From: Flavobacterium sufflavum
Lineage (GTDB): Bacteria; Bacteroidota; Bacteroidia; Flavobacteriales; Flavobacteriaceae
DNA length: 64,000 nucleotides
Direction: 5' to 3'
Assembly: GCF_004016525.1 (NCBI RefSeq)
Contig: NZ_SACJ01000002.1
Coordinates: 558,001 to 622,000, forward strand
Numbering within the stretch: the stretch's first letter is position 1; every line of letters starts with the position of its first letter. Below, in pieces: positions 37,811-45,272 of this stretch. Below the pieces are notes generated by a model that searched no databases, was not told the origin of the DNA, and worked only from the letters and a program-made list of their open reading frames with translations. Position numbers and translations under genes: made by a program.

Positions 37811-38519
37811 AAGTTTTAAAAACAGTATCACAGCAATAATTTTGCTTTTTACAATTGTCGGTTTTGCCCAAAATCAAAATACAATTACCTTACAATTAGC
37901 TCCTTTTTCTGCAAAAATTAAGGAACAAAAAAATCCTCAGATAGTTGATGCACGAGGTCCCGAGGAGTTTGCATTAAACCATATCAATGGAGCGGTTAAT
38001 TTTAATTTGGAAACAAAAAATTATACCGAGTATGTAGCCCGTTTGGATAAATCAAAACCAGTATTTATCTATTCAATTGGTGCGGGAAGAAGTAATTTAT
38101 TAGCCAAAGAATTATTGAAAAATGGCTTTTCGGAAGTACATGATTTACAAGGAGGAATTGCTGCCTGGATAGGAGGCGGAAAGCCTTTTTACACTAATTT
38201 GAAAAGCAAGTTGACATTGGCGGAATACAATAAAATCATAGCCGATAATAAGAGTGTTTTAGTTGATATAGGTTCCAGATATTGTGGTGCCTGTAAAAAA
38301 GTAAAACCTATTTTGGAAACTATCAGAGCAGAGCAGGGCACTAATTTAAAAATCATAGAAATTGATTTGGAAGAAAGTCCACAAGTGATAGCCGATTTAA
38401 AAACAGTGAAGGTTTTTCCAACTTTGATTTTATACCAAAACGGAAAAATTGTTTTCAAAAAAGACGGTTCGAACGATTTGAAAAAAGAGGTTGATGCGGC
38501 TTTAGCCAATAAAATATAA
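37791..38519 (+). CDS. Exported rhodanese-like / thioredoxin-like fusion protein
   Basis: 242 residues from ATG 37791, which overlaps the previous gene by 20 nt. Signal peptide to about residue 26 (VGFAQ). A rhodanese-like domain follows (about 40-130: VDARGPEEFALNHINGAVN, then YSIGAGRS). The catalytic Cys of the active loop (Cys-x-x-x-x-R-S) is replaced by Ser95, so this domain should not be a sulfurtransferase. The C-terminal thioredoxin-like domain has the redox motif CGAC (Cys165, Cys168) and a cis-Pro in VFPTLILY. It probably works as a periplasmic disulfide or persulfide reductase. The fused operon position suggests a job in maturation or repair of the exported sulfatases. Confidence 0.85.
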   Translation: MSQFNLKSFKNSITAIILLFTIVGFAQNQNTITLQLAPFSAKIKEQKNPQIVDARGPEEFALNHINGAVNFNLETKNYTEYVARLDKSKPVFIYSIGAGRSNLLAKELLKNGFSEVHDLQGGIAAWIGGGKPFYTNLKSKLTLAEYNKIIADNKSVLVDIGSRYCGACKKVKPILETIRAEQGTNLKIIEIDLEESPQVIADLKTVKVFPTLILYQNGKIVFKKDGSNDLKKEVDAALANKI

Positions 38520-38531
38520 TTTTTATTTATC

Positions 38532-38558
38532 CCTGACAGGTTTTAGAAAGCTGTCAGG
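38532..38558 (+). repeat. CCTGACAG/CTGTCAGG inverted repeat
   Basis: An 8-bp inverted repeat just behind the rhodanese-thioredoxin gene with a loop of 11 nt, not followed by T. A dispersed-looking intergenic palindrome. Confidence 0.45.
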
Positions 38559-38572
38559 TTAGTTAATTTTTC

Positions 38573-38638
38573 AACACAGATTTAGTCATTTTTCACAGCA
38601 TGTTTGGTGGGAATTGGCTAAATCTGTGTTGTTTTTTG
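38573..38638 (+). terminator. Terminator of the sulfatase operon
   Basis: Arms AACACAGATTTAG (38573-38585) and CTAAATCTGTGTT (38618-38630) pair perfectly over 13 bp with a 32-nt loop; GTTTTTTG follows. It separates the sulfatase operon from the cysteine/encapsulin operon. Between it and 38756 nothing else is visible. Confidence 0.7.
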
Positions 38639-38756
38639 TTTAAAATCCTGTATGATTAAAAAAAAATATAATTCTGTTTAATCCTTATTTTATATGGGTT
38701 TGCGTAGGTTTTGTGTTCGCTGTTTTTATTGTAAGACAAAAAAATAGAATTCAAAA

Positions 38757-38787
38757 TTTGTAAGTTGGTATTTTTAATATACATTTG
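38757..38787 (+). promoter_or_regulatory. Promoter of the FGE-cysE-cysM-encapsulin operon
   Basis: TTTG at 38757-38760, 19-nt spacer, TACATTTG at 38780-38787. Same architecture as the promoters at 27152 and 52149. It is 78 nt before a Cys-rich leader ORF. Confidence 0.75.
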
Positions 38788-38864
38788 TTCTATCAAATTA
38801 ATAGAATTAAAAATTCTAAAACAGAAAAATTTTGAAAAATACCCAATACATCTCTTTTTTAAAA

Positions 38865-38915
38865 ATGCAAGATCTTTTTGCATGTGGCATTCTTTGCCTG
38901 ATGTGTTGTTGTTAA
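38865..38915 (+). CDS. Cys-rich leader peptide (ends LMCCC) before the FGE operon
   Basis: A 16-codon ORF, MQDLFACGILCLMCCC, with Cys at positions 7, 11, 14, 15 and 16 and a TAA stop. It ends 83 nt before the FGE start codon. The upstream sequence ACATCTCTTTTTT, 4 nt, ATGCAA is nearly the same as before the leader at 27269, showing that the two are homologous rather than coincidental. I see no strong intrinsic terminator between it and the FGE gene, so the mode of control (Rho, translation coupling or structure) is open. Confidence 0.75.
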   Translation: MQDLFACGILCLMCCC

Positions 38916-38998
38916 TGCTTTTGCTTTTTATCCATTGAAATTTTAATACAATAAGTTCCTGATTCGTTCGGGTACGCTGATAATGAAATAATACGAAT

Positions 38999-40078
38999 AT
39001 GAAAAAATATAGTTTAATTGTTGCCATTATTTTATCGGGTTTATATACTGCTTCGGGGCAGGAAAATAAAGCTGTTGCTGTTGTTACAACAACAAGCTGT
39101 GAAGCAATGTGCAAGGCAAATACTTCTAAAAAAGCATTGTTACTGCAATCTATTGAAAAGAAATCTAAAGAAAACACGGCAACTTCTACCGATGGAATGG
39201 TCTGGGTTCAAGGGGGAGAATTCAATATGGGAACCAATGATTATCCCGATGCAAAACCCGTCCATAAAGTAAGTGTAAAAGGCTATTGGATTGATGAACA
39301 CGAGGTAACCAATGCCCAGTTTGCAGCTTTTGTAGCTGCGACTAATTATGTAACTATTGCCGAAAGGCCTTTAAATCCGGCTGATTATCCGGGAGTTCCA
39401 CTTGAAAATTTAGTGCCGGGTTCGGCAGTATTTGTACCGCCAACAACAAAGGTTTCTTTGGATAATATACAGCAATGGTGGCAGTATGTTCCGGGAGCCA
39501 GTTGGAAACATCCCAGTGGACCGGAAAGCAGTATTGAAGGACTCGAAAATAATCCTGTAGTACAAGTTAGTTATCTGGATGCCAAAGCTTATGCTGAATG
39601 GGCTGGAAAGCGATTGCCAACAGAGGCTGAGTGGGAGTTTGCCGCCAGAGCAGGAAGAGAGCATACTAAATATTATTGGGGTCAGGAGTTGAAACCGAAT
39701 GGGAAATGGCTAGCCAATATTTTTCAGGGAACTTTCCCGAATAATAATACCGCCGAAGACGGTTTTGCAGCCGCAGCTCCTGTAAAGTCTTTCCCTAAAA
39801 ACCCTTTAGGAATCTATGATTTGGAAGGAAATGTATGGGAATGGTGTAACGATTTATACCGTGATGATTATTATAAAACGAGTCCCGGTGATAATCCAAA
39901 AGGGCCTTTAGAAAGTCATGATCCGGAAGAGCCGGGTGTTGAAAAACACGTTCAAAGAGGTGGCTCTTATTTGTGTAGCGACCAATATTGTATTCGTTAT
40001 GTAGCTGGCAGCCGAGGCAAAGGAGAAACGACAAGCGCTTGTAATCACTTAGGATTTAGATGTGTGAAGGACAAATAG
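38999..40078 (+). CDS. Exported formylglycine-generating enzyme (SUMF1/FGE family)
   Basis: Oxidises the active-site Cys of sulfatases to formylglycine. 359 residues: a signal peptide (about 1-20, ending TASGQ), a linker with two Cys (34, 38), and the FGE-sulfatase domain (about 66-358). Family motifs are WVQGGEFNMGT, DEHEVTNAQFAAFV, RLPTEAEWEFAARAG, GNVWEWCND and RGGSYLCSDQYC. Both catalytic Cys, Cys326 and Cys331, are present with the spacing of the human enzyme, so it is a true FGE and not a GldK- or GldJ-like relative. The predicted export places maturation in the periplasm. It can serve the two upstream sulfatases. Confidence 0.92.
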   Translation: MKKYSLIVAIILSGLYTASGQENKAVAVVTTTSCEAMCKANTSKKALLLQSIEKKSKENTATSTDGMVWVQGGEFNMGTNDYPDAKPVHKVSVKGYWIDEHEVTNAQFAAFVAATNYVTIAERPLNPADYPGVPLENLVPGSAVFVPPTTKVSLDNIQQWWQYVPGASWKHPSGPESSIEGLENNPVVQVSYLDAKAYAEWAGKRLPTEAEWEFAARAGREHTKYYWGQELKPNGKWLANIFQGTFPNNNTAEDGFAAAAPVKSFPKNPLGIYDLEGNVWEWCNDLYRDDYYKTSPGDNPKGPLESHDPEEPGVEKHVQRGGSYLCSDQYCIRYVAGSRGKGETTSACNHLGFRCVKDK

Positions 40079-40113
40079 CAGCACTGATTTTTAAACATAA
40101 AAGCTAAATTATT

Positions 40114-40938
40114 ATGAAATCTTTTTACCAAGAAATAGCCCAACAGCATCAAGACTTCCTGATTCTGCCAAAAAAGAAATTAATCCATCAATTTATAGAT
40201 GAGTTGTTTTCGGTTTTGTTTTCGAATACCTCAAAATCTTTCGGGAATGTGACTATCATCGAAGAAAAATTCACAGAATTAGAAATACAATTTAATGAGC
40301 TGGTTTTGGATTTTGAACCCAAAAACGAGAGAAGCCAGCAACAGACCAAAACGTTTTTTGAGGCATTACCCAATTTACATAAAAAGGCATTAAGTGATGC
40401 CAAAACTATTTTTGCCAAAGACCCGGCTGCAAAATCTTTAGAAGAAGTTTTGTATACCTATCCCGGTTTTTTTGCAATTGCCATTTATCGTTTTTCACAT
40501 CAGATTTGGAAACAGGATTTGAAATTGTTGGCCCGAACCATTTCGGAATATGCACACAGTAAAACCAGTATCGAAATCCATCCCGGAGCACAAATAGGCG
40601 ATGAATTTGCCATAGATCACGGAACCGGAATCGTGATTGGAGAAACCGTAATTATTGGGAATAATGTTCAAATATATCAAGGAGTTACCCTTGGCGCTTT
40701 GAGTGTCAAAAAAGGAGAAGCATCCATAAAAAGACATCCAACGATTGAAAACAACGTCATTATTTATGCCAATAGTACCATTCTTGGTGGACAAACAACC
40801 GTAGGCAGGGATTCTATCATTGGAGGAAATGTTTGGTTGACGTATACCATTCCGTCTAATTCGGTGGTTTATCATAAAAACGAAATCAGGGTTAAGGACA
40901 ATAATCCTTTTCCGGAGCCTATTTTTTATTCGATTTAG
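40114..40938 (+). CDS. cysE: Serine O-acetyltransferase
   Basis: Makes O-acetylserine from serine and acetyl-CoA, the first step of cysteine synthesis. 274 residues: a helical N-terminal part (about 1-140) and a left-handed beta-helix of hexapeptide repeats (about 150-255) with AIDHGTGIVIGET, VTLGALSV and the loop that closes the active site. It is the EpsC-like type found in many bacteria. It directly follows the FGE gene and precedes the cysteine synthase gene. Confidence 0.94.
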   Translation: MKSFYQEIAQQHQDFLILPKKKLIHQFIDELFSVLFSNTSKSFGNVTIIEEKFTELEIQFNELVLDFEPKNERSQQQTKTFFEALPNLHKKALSDAKTIFAKDPAAKSLEEVLYTYPGFFAIAIYRFSHQIWKQDLKLLARTISEYAHSKTSIEIHPGAQIGDEFAIDHGTGIVIGETVIIGNNVQIYQGVTLGALSVKKGEASIKRHPTIENNVIIYANSTILGGQTTVGRDSIIGGNVWLTYTIPSNSVVYHKNEIRVKDNNPFPEPIFYSI

Positions 40939-40942
40939 TTGT

Positions 40943-41040
40943 TTTTTAGTCCCTAGTACTTAGTCCTTAGTACAAATCTAGAGACTAGGAACTAAGCACT
41001 AAAAACTAAGGACTACGGACTAAGTACTAGGGACTAAAAA
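40943..41040. repeat. 24-bp perfect inverted repeat between cysE and cysM
   Basis: Arms 40943-40966 and 41017-41040 are exact reverse complements (core AGTCCCTAGTACTTAGTCC), with a loop of about 50 nt that itself contains variations of the ACTAAG/CTTAGT theme (TAGTCCTTAGTAC, GACTAGGAACTAAG, AACTAAGGACTA). It interrupts an otherwise compact operon. The right arm is followed by AAAAA rather than T, but the left arm begins with TTTTT, so an RNA of either strand would form a long hairpin. Confidence 0.8.
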
Positions 41041-41068
41041 CTAAGTATTAAAAAAAGAATTACAAAAA

Positions 41069-41989
41069 ATGAAATATCAAAATATATTAGAAACCATAGG
41101 GAATACACCCCACGTAAAACTGAACAAACTTTTTCCAACGCATCAGGTTTGGATAAAATTAGAAAAATCAAATCCGGGATCGAGTATCAAAGACAGAATT
41201 GCCTTGGCGATGATTGAAGATGCAGAGGAAAAAGGGCTTTTAAATCCTGATTCGATTATTATCGAACCCACTTCCGGAAACACAGGAATTGGATTGGCAT
41301 TAGTAGCCGCTGTAAAAGGATACAAAGTAATCTTGGTAATGCCGGAATCGATGAGTATCGAAAGAAGAAAAATCATGAATGCCTATGGCGCAGAATTTGT
41401 TCTGACACCAAGAGAAAAAGGAACTGCAGGAGCGGTAGAAAAAGCACATGAATTAGCGGCTTCGACTCCCAATTCGTTTTTGCCTTTGCAATTCAATAAT
41501 CCGGCGAATGTGGCAGTTCACGAAAGAACCACCGCCCAGGAAATTCTAAAAGATTTCCCCGATGGAATTGATTATTTAATCACCGGAGTGGGAACCGGCG
41601 GACATATTACGGGAGTTTCCAAAATTTTAAAACAACATTTCCCCAAGTTGAAAACCTTTGCTGTTGAGCCGGCATTATCGCCGGTTTTAAGCGGTGGTAT
41701 AGCTTCACCGCATCCCATTCAGGGTATTGGCGCCGGATTTGTTCCGGATGTTTTTAAAAGGGAACATGTAGATGAAATCATTACCGTTGAAAAAGGAGAT
41801 GCCTTTGAATTTTCAAAAAAATTAACCAAAACAGAAGGAATTTTTTCAGGAATTTCTACAGGAGCTGCTTTGGCGGGAGTTTCTAAAAAGCTTGAGGGGA
41901 TACCTGAAAACGCAGTAATTCTAACTTTTAATTACGATACCGGAGAACGATATTTGTCTGTAGATGAGTTGTTTGATTCGGTTTTGTAG
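41069..41989 (+). CDS. cysM: Cysteine synthase (O-acetylserine sulfhydrylase)
   Basis: PLP enzyme that forms cysteine from O-acetylserine and sulfide. 306 residues with the PLP lysine in [11 protein letters not shown] (Lys41), the Asn/Ser substrate loop [11 protein letters not shown] and the phosphate-binding GTGGHITG. The length and sequence fit the CysK/CysM group; which of the two cannot be settled by eye, so the symbol is provisional. It is downstream of the serine acetyltransferase in the same operon. Confidence 0.93.
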   Translation: MKYQNILETIGNTPHVKLNKLFPTHQVWIKLEKSNPGSSIKDRIALAMIEDAEEKGLLNPDSIIIEPTSGNTGIGLALVAAVKGYKVILVMPESMSIERRKIMNAYGAEFVLTPREKGTAGAVEKAHELAASTPNSFLPLQFNNPANVAVHERTTAQEILKDFPDGIDYLITGVGTGGHITGVSKILKQHFPKLKTFAVEPALSPVLSGGIASPHPIQGIGAGFVPDVFKREHVDEIITVEKGDAFEFSKKLTKTEGIFSGISTGAALAGVSKKLEGIPENAVILTFNYDTGERYLSVDELFDSVL

Positions 41990-42117
41990 GCAGGAGGATT
42001 TAACAAAAATAACAAGTAGTCGATGTGGATAATTAATCGTAAAACATTAAATTAGCAGAAGAGTACTACGCAATAGAATTTTACGAATACATTATTAAAT
42101 AATCTAAAACTAAGAAA

Positions 42118-43035
42118 ATGGCAGAAGTAAAAAAACAACAGACTGCGTTAGGAGACGTAGCAGCAAGACAATTAGCAATAGCAACACGTTCGGTGCCTAC
42201 AATGGCAACTTCTCCAAGATGGCTTACACATTTGTTACACTGGGTTCCGGTTGAATCAGGGGTGTATCGTTTGAATAAAGTAAAAGATGCCAATCATATT
42301 GAAGTGGATTGTTCGGCCAGAGACGAAAGAACTTTGCCTAATACCTTTGTGGATTACATCGATAATCCAAGAGAATACAATTTGGCTGCAGTTCAAACTA
42401 TTGTTGACGTACATACTCGTGTTTCGGATTTGTACAGCAAACCATACAACCAAATTTCAGAGCAATTGCGTTTGGCAATTGAAACGATTAAAGAACGTCA
42501 GGAAAGCGAATTAATCAACAACAAAGAATACGGTTTGTTAAATAGTGTAGCGCCTTCTCAGATTATAAAAACAAGAACAGGAGCTCCAACTCCGGACGAT
42601 TTAGACGAATTGTTGACCAAAGTTTGGAAAGAACCTGGTTTTTTCCTGTTGCACCCATTAGCTATTGCAGCATTTGGTCGTGAGTGTACCCGTCGTGGTG
42701 TGCCGCCTCCAACAACTTCTTTGTTTGGTTCCCAATTTTTGACATGGAGAGGAATTCCGCTTATTCCTTCTGATAAATTACCAATTAAAGACGGTAAATC
42801 TAAAATCATTTTATTGCGTACAGGAGAAAGCCGTCAAGGTGTAATTGGTCTTATCCAACCGGGATTACAGGGAGAACAGTCTCCGGGATTATCGGTACGT
42901 TTTATGGGAATTAATGAAAAAGCCATTGCTTCTTATTTAGTATCCTTGTATTGTTCCTTGGCAGTTACTGTGGATGATGCCATTGCCGTATTGGAAGATG
43001 TAGAAATAGGAAAGTATCATGAGTACAAATATTAA
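42118..43035 (+). CDS. Family 2A encapsulin shell protein (SrpI-like)
   Basis: Capsid protein with an HK97 fold that assembles into a hollow nanocompartment. 305 residues, the size of the SrpI / major membrane protein I group. Recognised from the N-terminal QTALGDVAARQLA, the segment SPRWLTHLLHWVPVESGVYR, and REYNLAAVQTIVDVHTRVSDLYS, LTKVWKEPGFFLLHPLAIAAF, ECTRRGVPPPTTSLFGSQFL and SPGLSVRFMGINEKAIASYL. In this family the cargo is a cysteine desulfurase, and exactly this gene follows with a 17-nt overlap. Such compartments have been linked to sulfur limitation and sulfur storage, which fits the whole operon. Confidence 0.93.
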   Translation: MAEVKKQQTALGDVAARQLAIATRSVPTMATSPRWLTHLLHWVPVESGVYRLNKVKDANHIEVDCSARDERTLPNTFVDYIDNPREYNLAAVQTIVDVHTRVSDLYSKPYNQISEQLRLAIETIKERQESELINNKEYGLLNSVAPSQIIKTRTGAPTPDDLDELLTKVWKEPGFFLLHPLAIAAFGRECTRRGVPPPTTSLFGSQFLTWRGIPLIPSDKLPIKDGKSKIILLRTGESRQGVIGLIQPGLQGEQSPGLSVRFMGINEKAIASYLVSLYCSLAVTVDDAIAVLEDVEIGKYHEYKY

Positions 43036-45070
43036 TACAACGGGTACGGGATTGCCTAATATTGCCGACTTGGAAAAGTTAGCCAATGAGTTGTTCAGTG
43101 CGTTGCCAAATGAGTTTCCAAAAGAAATTTCGTTGAGTCCCAATGCCAGTGAGCATCCTCGCGCTACCAAAATTGCCGAAACGCTGCTTGCTGCGGGTAA
43201 TTTAGGTGGTGTCGAAGCGGCATTTCCAGTTAGCAATCACGATACCTTGTTGGGACAATCCGGTTTTGCTCCATTGGCAACTCCGGCGGTTTCAGCCAGT
43301 CCGATAGGTTCTGTACAAACACCGCCTTCGTTTGGTGGCTTTGGCGGATCGCCTTCGGTGGTACAGTATGGAAAGACACCCGCTTTTGGAGGCTATTCTA
43401 ATGCTTTTTCCGATCCTACTATCGAAAATATTTCACAATTAGGTGATTTGAATCTGGATACCAATCAAGGGTTTGCATCTGCTCCTGTTTCAGGAAGTGG
43501 AGCCGATCCCTATGCGGTACATAACGGCAATAATATCAATGCGGCTGACCCGCAAACCAGTTTCAATGATCCCAATCTGAAAAATAGTGGCGGGAATTCG
43601 TCTTCGTCTACGAATTTGAATCAGAATTATTTGCCATTCGAATTGGAACATACTTCTTTTGAAGCCGAATTAAAGGCGGCTTTAGAGGCACTGAATTCGA
43701 GTTTTGGAATTCCATCTTTGGTAAACACTCCGGGAATTATCGATACTCCGGCATCTTATTATTTTTTGAATGAAAATCCTTTTGGTTTTGATTCCAAAAA
43801 AGCAGATGTTTCGCCTGTAAGTCATCATGAATTTGAAGGTTTTGGTGGAACGAATTTCAATCCACATATTGTCAAGAAAGATTTTCCAATTTTGAAGGAA
43901 ACGGTAAATGGCAAACCTTTAATCTGGTTTGACAATGCTGCAACAACCCAAAAGCCACAATCAGTAATTGATCGTGTGAGTTATTTTTACGAGCACGAAA
44001 ATTCGAATATTCACCGTGCCGCTCACGAACTGGCAGCCAGAGCTTCTGATGCCTATGAAGCTGCCCGTGAAAAAGTGAAAGTATTCCTGAATGCCAAATC
44101 GGTAAACGAAATTGTTTTTGTTCGTGGAGCAACGGAAGGAATCAATTTAGTGGCTCAAAGCTGGGGCGATCAGAATTTGGTTGCCGGCGATGAGATTGTG
44201 GTGAGTAATTTAGAGCATCATGCTAATATTGTGCCCTGGAAACGTCTGGCTGATAAAAAAGGCCTGAAATTAAGAGTGATTCCTGTGGACGATAGCGGAC
44301 AAATTCTGTTAGACGAATATGCAAAACTGCTGAATTCTAAAACGAAATTAGTCGCTTTTACACAAGTTTCGAATGCGTTGGGAACGGTAACTCCGGCTAA
44401 GCAAATGGTAGAAATGGCTCACGCTGTTGGTGCTAAAGTACTTTTGGATGGAGCGCAATCTGTTTCGCACATGAAAGTAGATGTTCAGTATCTGAATGCC
44501 GATTGGTTGGTTTTCTCTGGTCATAAATTATTTGGACCAACGGGAATTGGCGCTTTGTATGGCAAGGAAGATTTGCTAAACGAAACCCAGCCGTATCAAT
44601 CTGGTGGAAATATGATTCAGGATGTGACTTTTGAGGAAATCAAATACCACAAAGCACCGAATCGTTTTGAAGCGGGGACAGGAAATATTGCCGATGCCAT
44701 TGGTCTGGGTGCAGCGATTGATTATGTTTCGAAAATAGGAATAGAAGTGATTGGGCAATACGAGCATTATTTATTAGAATATGCGACTAATTTGCTGAAA
44801 CAAATTCCGGGTGTTCGATTGATAGGAACTGCGGCTCATAAGGCGAGCGTGCTTTCTTTTAACCTGCAAGGTTTTACTAATGATGAAGTAGGACAGGCAT
44901 TGAATAAAGAAGGTGTTGCCGTGAGAACAGGACATCATTGTGCACAGCCTATTTTGAGAAGAATGGGCGTAGAAACCTGTGTGAGGCCGTCTTTGGCCTT
45001 TTACAACACCACTCAGGATGTGGATGTTTTTATAGAAACCCTCTGGAAATTAAAATCCGGAAAGAAATAA
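43019..45070 (+). CDS. Encapsulin cargo: cysteine desulfurase with long N-terminal targeting region
   Basis: 683 residues. Residues about 280-683 are a SufS-type cysteine desulfurase (VKKDFPILKETVNGKPLIWF, NAATTQKPQSVIDRV, GGNMIQDVTFEEI) with the PLP Lys503 (SGHKLF) and the catalytic Cys641 (TGHHCAQP). It removes sulfur from cysteine as a persulfide and leaves alanine. The first 280 residues are rich in Gly, Ser, Asn and Pro (PPSFGGFGGSPSVV, GGNSSSSTNLN) and look disordered apart from a helical start (IADLEKLANELFSALPNEF). This matches the unfolded N-terminal extension that targets the enzyme to family 2A encapsulins. Translation is coupled to the shell gene. Confidence 0.95.
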   Translation: MSTNINTTGTGLPNIADLEKLANELFSALPNEFPKEISLSPNASEHPRATKIAETLLAAGNLGGVEAAFPVSNHDTLLGQSGFAPLATPAVSASPIGSVQTPPSFGGFGGSPSVVQYGKTPAFGGYSNAFSDPTIENISQLGDLNLDTNQGFASAPVSGSGADPYAVHNGNNINAADPQTSFNDPNLKNSGGNSSSSTNLNQNYLPFELEHTSFEAELKAALEALNSSFGIPSLVNTPGIIDTPASYYFLNENPFGFDSKKADVSPVSHHEFEGFGGTNFNPHIVKKDFPILKETVNGKPLIWFDNAATTQKPQSVIDRVSYFYEHENSNIHRAAHELAARASDAYEAAREKVKVFLNAKSVNEIVFVRGATEGINLVAQSWGDQNLVAGDEIVVSNLEHHANIVPWKRLADKKGLKLRVIPVDDSGQILLDEYAKLLNSKTKLVAFTQVSNALGTVTPAKQMVEMAHAVGAKVLLDGAQSVSHMKVDVQYLNADWLVFSGHKLFGPTGIGALYGKEDLLNETQPYQSGGNMIQDVTFEEIKYHKAPNRFEAGTGNIADAIGLGAAIDYVSKIGIEVIGQYEHYLLEYATNLLKQIPGVRLIGTAAHKASVLSFNLQGFTNDEVGQALNKEGVAVRTGHHCAQPILRRMGVETCVRPSLAFYNTTQDVDVFIETLWKLKSGKK

Positions 45071-45074
45071 AAAA

Positions 45075-45110
45075 GCAAAAGCCCAGGATTTAGTTCTTGG
45101 GTTTTTTTGT
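45075..45110 (+). terminator. Terminator of the encapsulin operon
   Basis: Stem AGCCCAGGA / TCTTGGGTT with a short loop and seven or more T. Directly after the desulfurase stop codon. A second, weaker hairpin (AACCACAAA / TTTTGTGGTT, 45121-45162) follows. Confidence 0.85.
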
Positions 45111-45272
45111 TATAAACAGTAACCACAAATTCTCTGAATTATTTGGAGTTTTTGTGGTTTATTATTTGTTAATTTGAGAAAATATATAGAGGGTAATTAA
45201 AATAGAAATACTCGTATCACAAGACTATATTTAAGGAATTAAATAGGTTTTAAAATGATTAAATTGTAAAAA

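Noticed and set aside
38656..39177. 173-codon frame on the minus strand across the FGE leader
   Set aside because: It covers the promoter and leader of the FGE operon and the start of the FGE gene in antisense; low-complexity Phe/Ile/Asn composition.
38999..40078. GldJ/GldK-like gliding lipoprotein as identity of the FGE-domain protein
   Set aside because: Both catalytic Cys (326 and 331) are present, there is no lipobox, and the neighbours are sulfur genes; this favours a genuine formylglycine-generating enzyme.
40943..41040. Possible CRISPR-like array because of recurring ACTAAG/CTTAGT words
   Set aside because: Units are degenerate, directly adjoining and palindromic overall, without regular unique spacers; it is an inverted repeat.
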